The position numbers were made by a program, and so were the translations under genes. This document shows, in pieces, positions 15,648 to 16,873 of a DNA stretch of 16,873 bases (positions within the stretch are counted from its first letter, which is position 1; every line of letters begins with the position of its first letter). Origin of the DNA: an uncultured Oscillospiraceae bacterium. GTDB lineage: Bacteria; Bacillota; Clostridia; Oscillospirales; Acutalibacteraceae. A model generated the notes under the pieces. That model did no database searches and was not told the DNA's origin. It saw only the letters and a list, made by a program, of their open reading frames with translations. Location of the stretch: the NCBI GenBank assembly GCA_902490145.1, contig CABUCT010000012.1, forward strand, positions 1 through 16,873, written 5' to 3'.

Positions 15648-15676
15648 TTGACAAACACTGCTGTTTAAAGTATAAT
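15648..15676 (+). promoter_or_regulatory. Consensus promoter of the yjbQ-like gene
   Basis: TTGACA (15648-15653), 17 bases, TATAAT (15671-15676). The predicted start near 15683 leaves a leader of about 100 bases, longer than most here, with only a weak GGG/CCC pairing near 15737-15748. I do not recognise a riboswitch in it. Confidence 0.8.
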
Positions 15677-15784
15677 TATATTTCAAACTATTAAAATGGA
15701 AAATATGCGGTGAAATATTGATAAATATATAATTTTGGGACAAACCCCCTTTTGTTTCATCCGTTTTATTTAGGAGGGTATTTT

Positions 15785-16201
15785 ATGAAATCATATCGTA
15801 AGGAATTAACCTTCAATGTGCCGTCAAGACGCGGATTTGTAAATATAACTCGTGAATGCGAGCAGGCACTTAAAGAAAGCGGAATAAAAGAGGGTCTGCT
15901 TTTGTGCAATGCAATGCATATAACCGCAAGCGTATTTATAAATGATAATGAGTCGGGACTTCTTAGCGATTTTGAAAATTGGCTTGAAGAGCTTGCTCCC
16001 GAAAAACCATACAGCCGATATGCCCATAACGGATATGAAGATAACGGAGATGCCCACATAAAGCGTACTCTTATGGGACGTGAAGTAGTTGTTGCGGTCA
16101 CCGAAGGAAAGCTTGATTTTGGACCGTGGGAACAAATCTTTTACGGAGAATTCGATGGTATGCGCAACAAACGTGTACTGATTAAAATAATCGGAGAATA
16201 G
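15785..16201 (+). CDS. YjbQ/UPF0047 family protein (secondary thiamine-phosphate synthase family)
   Basis: 138 residues from ATG 15785, chosen for GGAGGG at 15773-15778; the frame extends 11 codons further to 15752 without a ribosome site. Typical family length is about 135. Family signatures: [18 protein letters not shown], corresponding to the VxHTSAGLxINEN block; [15 protein letters not shown], corresponding to DxNAHxK with a conserved His; and [16 protein letters not shown], corresponding to LGTWQxIxxxExDG. Some members complement thiamine-phosphate synthase mutants weakly, but the physiological role is unknown. The next gene begins 11 bases downstream, so they likely form an operon. Confidence 0.9.
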   Translation: MKSYRKELTFNVPSRRGFVNITRECEQALKESGIKEGLLLCNAMHITASVFINDNESGLLSDFENWLEELAPEKPYSRYAHNGYEDNGDAHIKRTLMGREVVVAVTEGKLDFGPWEQIFYGEFDGMRNKRVLIKIIGE

Positions 16202-16212
16202 GAGAATTTAAA

Positions 16213-16873
16213 GTGAATATTGATGCATATAATCTAATAATCGACACCATTGAACCCTTGCTTAACGGGAAAGGGTTTAAGGCAGTCGACAGTGAGACTG
16301 AAAGCTATTTCCTTTCCGAGACAGAGGCTATAAGAGTCGTTTATAATGAGAACAGTTGTACATTCTGCCTTGAACAATCGTCTGTAAGCGACGGAACTCC
16401 TCAGGAATGGAAAATCATCAGCAGCTGGTTGTTTGATGATTCCTCTAAGCTCCAGGAGGCAAAGTCTATTGCTAATGACTTCGAGGATACCCTTCGCGAA
16501 ACGCTTGGAATGAAAAAAACAATTAAAAGACAGAACGGATTACAGCTTCCCGATAAAGGAAGTGTAGGGGATGCCCCAACTGTTAAGGTTCTCACAGGAA
16601 GATTCTTTACTGTATTCCCACAGTTCAAGAGCAGTTATGAAGAATATGTCACCGAAAACGGTACCTTCCTTTTTGTCAATTTTTACGAAGACATCGCAGC
16701 ACCGCATCTTCAGGAATTGCTTCGTCAAAATGACAAAAAACGTTTGCAGAAATATTTTGACATACTTAATGAAACATATTGTGCCGGCGACAACGAGGTT
16801 CGTGCGGTGGTCAGCACTTGCGTGCTGGCAAAAGCTCTTAAGGGCGAAAAAGAATTGTTTGAACGGGCTCTTG
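16213..16873 (+). CDS. Unrecognised cytosolic protein, 3' end cut by window
   Basis: GTG at 16213 is preceded by AGGAG (16200-16204) at eight bases, overlapping the stop of the yjbQ-like gene. The frame stays open for 220 codons to the window edge. The product starts MNIDAYNLIIDTIEPLLNGKGF, has no signal peptide or membrane helix, is rich in acidic and aromatic residues (EEYVTENGTFLFVNFYED) and looks globular, with an alpha-helical second part (LQELLRQNDKKRLQKYFDIL). I recognise no family and assign no function. Close spacing suggests co-expression with the yjbQ-like gene. Confidence 0.8.
   Translation, partial: MNIDAYNLIIDTIEPLLNGKGFKAVDSETESYFLSETEAIRVVYNENSCTFCLEQSSVSDGTPQEWKIISSWLFDDSSKLQEAKSIANDFEDTLRETLGMKKTIKRQNGLQLPDKGSVGDAPTVKVLTGRFFTVFPQFKSSYEEYVTENGTFLFVNFYEDIAAPHLQELLRQNDKKRLQKYFDILNETYCAGDNEVRAVVSTCVLAKALKGEKELFERAL

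Noticed and set aside
1..16873. CRISPR arrays, tRNA or rRNA genes, transposases, phage or defence genes
   Set aside because: No regularly spaced repeats, RNA gene signatures or such protein motifs were seen on either strand.

Overview
The window looks like a piece of a low-GC Gram-positive genome, most likely an anaerobic gut or rumen Clostridia (Ruminococcaceae/Oscillospiraceae-like). The pointers are AT-rich codon use, strong Shine-Dalgarno sites (GGAGG-type), sigma-A promoters with 17-base spacers, two secreted proteins ending in type I dockerin modules, and the Firmicutes-type cluster darA-holB-ricT. The lineage is inferred from gene content only.

Layout, left to right. (1) 1-1079, minus: N-terminal two thirds of glmS, cut by the window edge, with a perfect consensus promoter. 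(2) 1221-2813, plus: a small class B penicillin-binding protein whose third active-site motif reads KTA instead of KTG. (3) 2896-4506, minus: a secreted five-bladed beta-propeller glycoside hydrolase-like protein with a C-terminal dockerin, sharing a terminator hairpin with the convergent PBP gene. (4) 4622-8263, plus: a promoter, a yybP-ykoY (Mn2+) riboswitch with an overlapping terminator, a P2-type cation ATPase and a DeoR-family regulator one base downstream. (5) 8265-11285, plus: a nested inverted repeat touching a perfect consensus promoter, then a large secreted phosphodiesterase with carbohydrate-binding-like modules and a dockerin. (6) 11286-12265: about 1 kb without an obvious gene. 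It holds a possible 47-residue ORF with a hairpin leader, a perfect 18-bp terminator-like hairpin, a 146-bp MITE-like element with perfect 20-bp inverted ends, and the terminator of the next operon. (7) 14481-12266, minus: darA (c-di-AMP receptor), holB (clamp-loader delta prime) and ricT. (8) 14651-16873, plus: a PAP2 phosphatase, then a separately promoted YjbQ/UPF0047 gene followed by an unrecognised gene cut by the edge.

How the genes fit together. The cell-envelope theme recurs: GlmS makes glucosamine-6-phosphate for peptidoglycan, the PBP crosslinks it, and PAP2 may recycle lipid phosphates. The two dockerin proteins would be assembled on a cohesin scaffold elsewhere in the genome and act on extracellular glycans or phosphoesters. 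The most informative regulatory block is the riboswitch-ATPase-DeoR unit: Mn2+ should stabilise the aptamer, block the terminator and switch on the ATPase together with the regulator. An inverted repeat beside the next promoter is a candidate operator for that regulator, which could link metal homeostasis to the dockerin phosphodiesterase. That link is inference. No clearly novel multi-gene system is evident; the best leads are this regulatory chain, the dockerin phosphodiesterase, the KTA-variant PBP and the MITE-like element.
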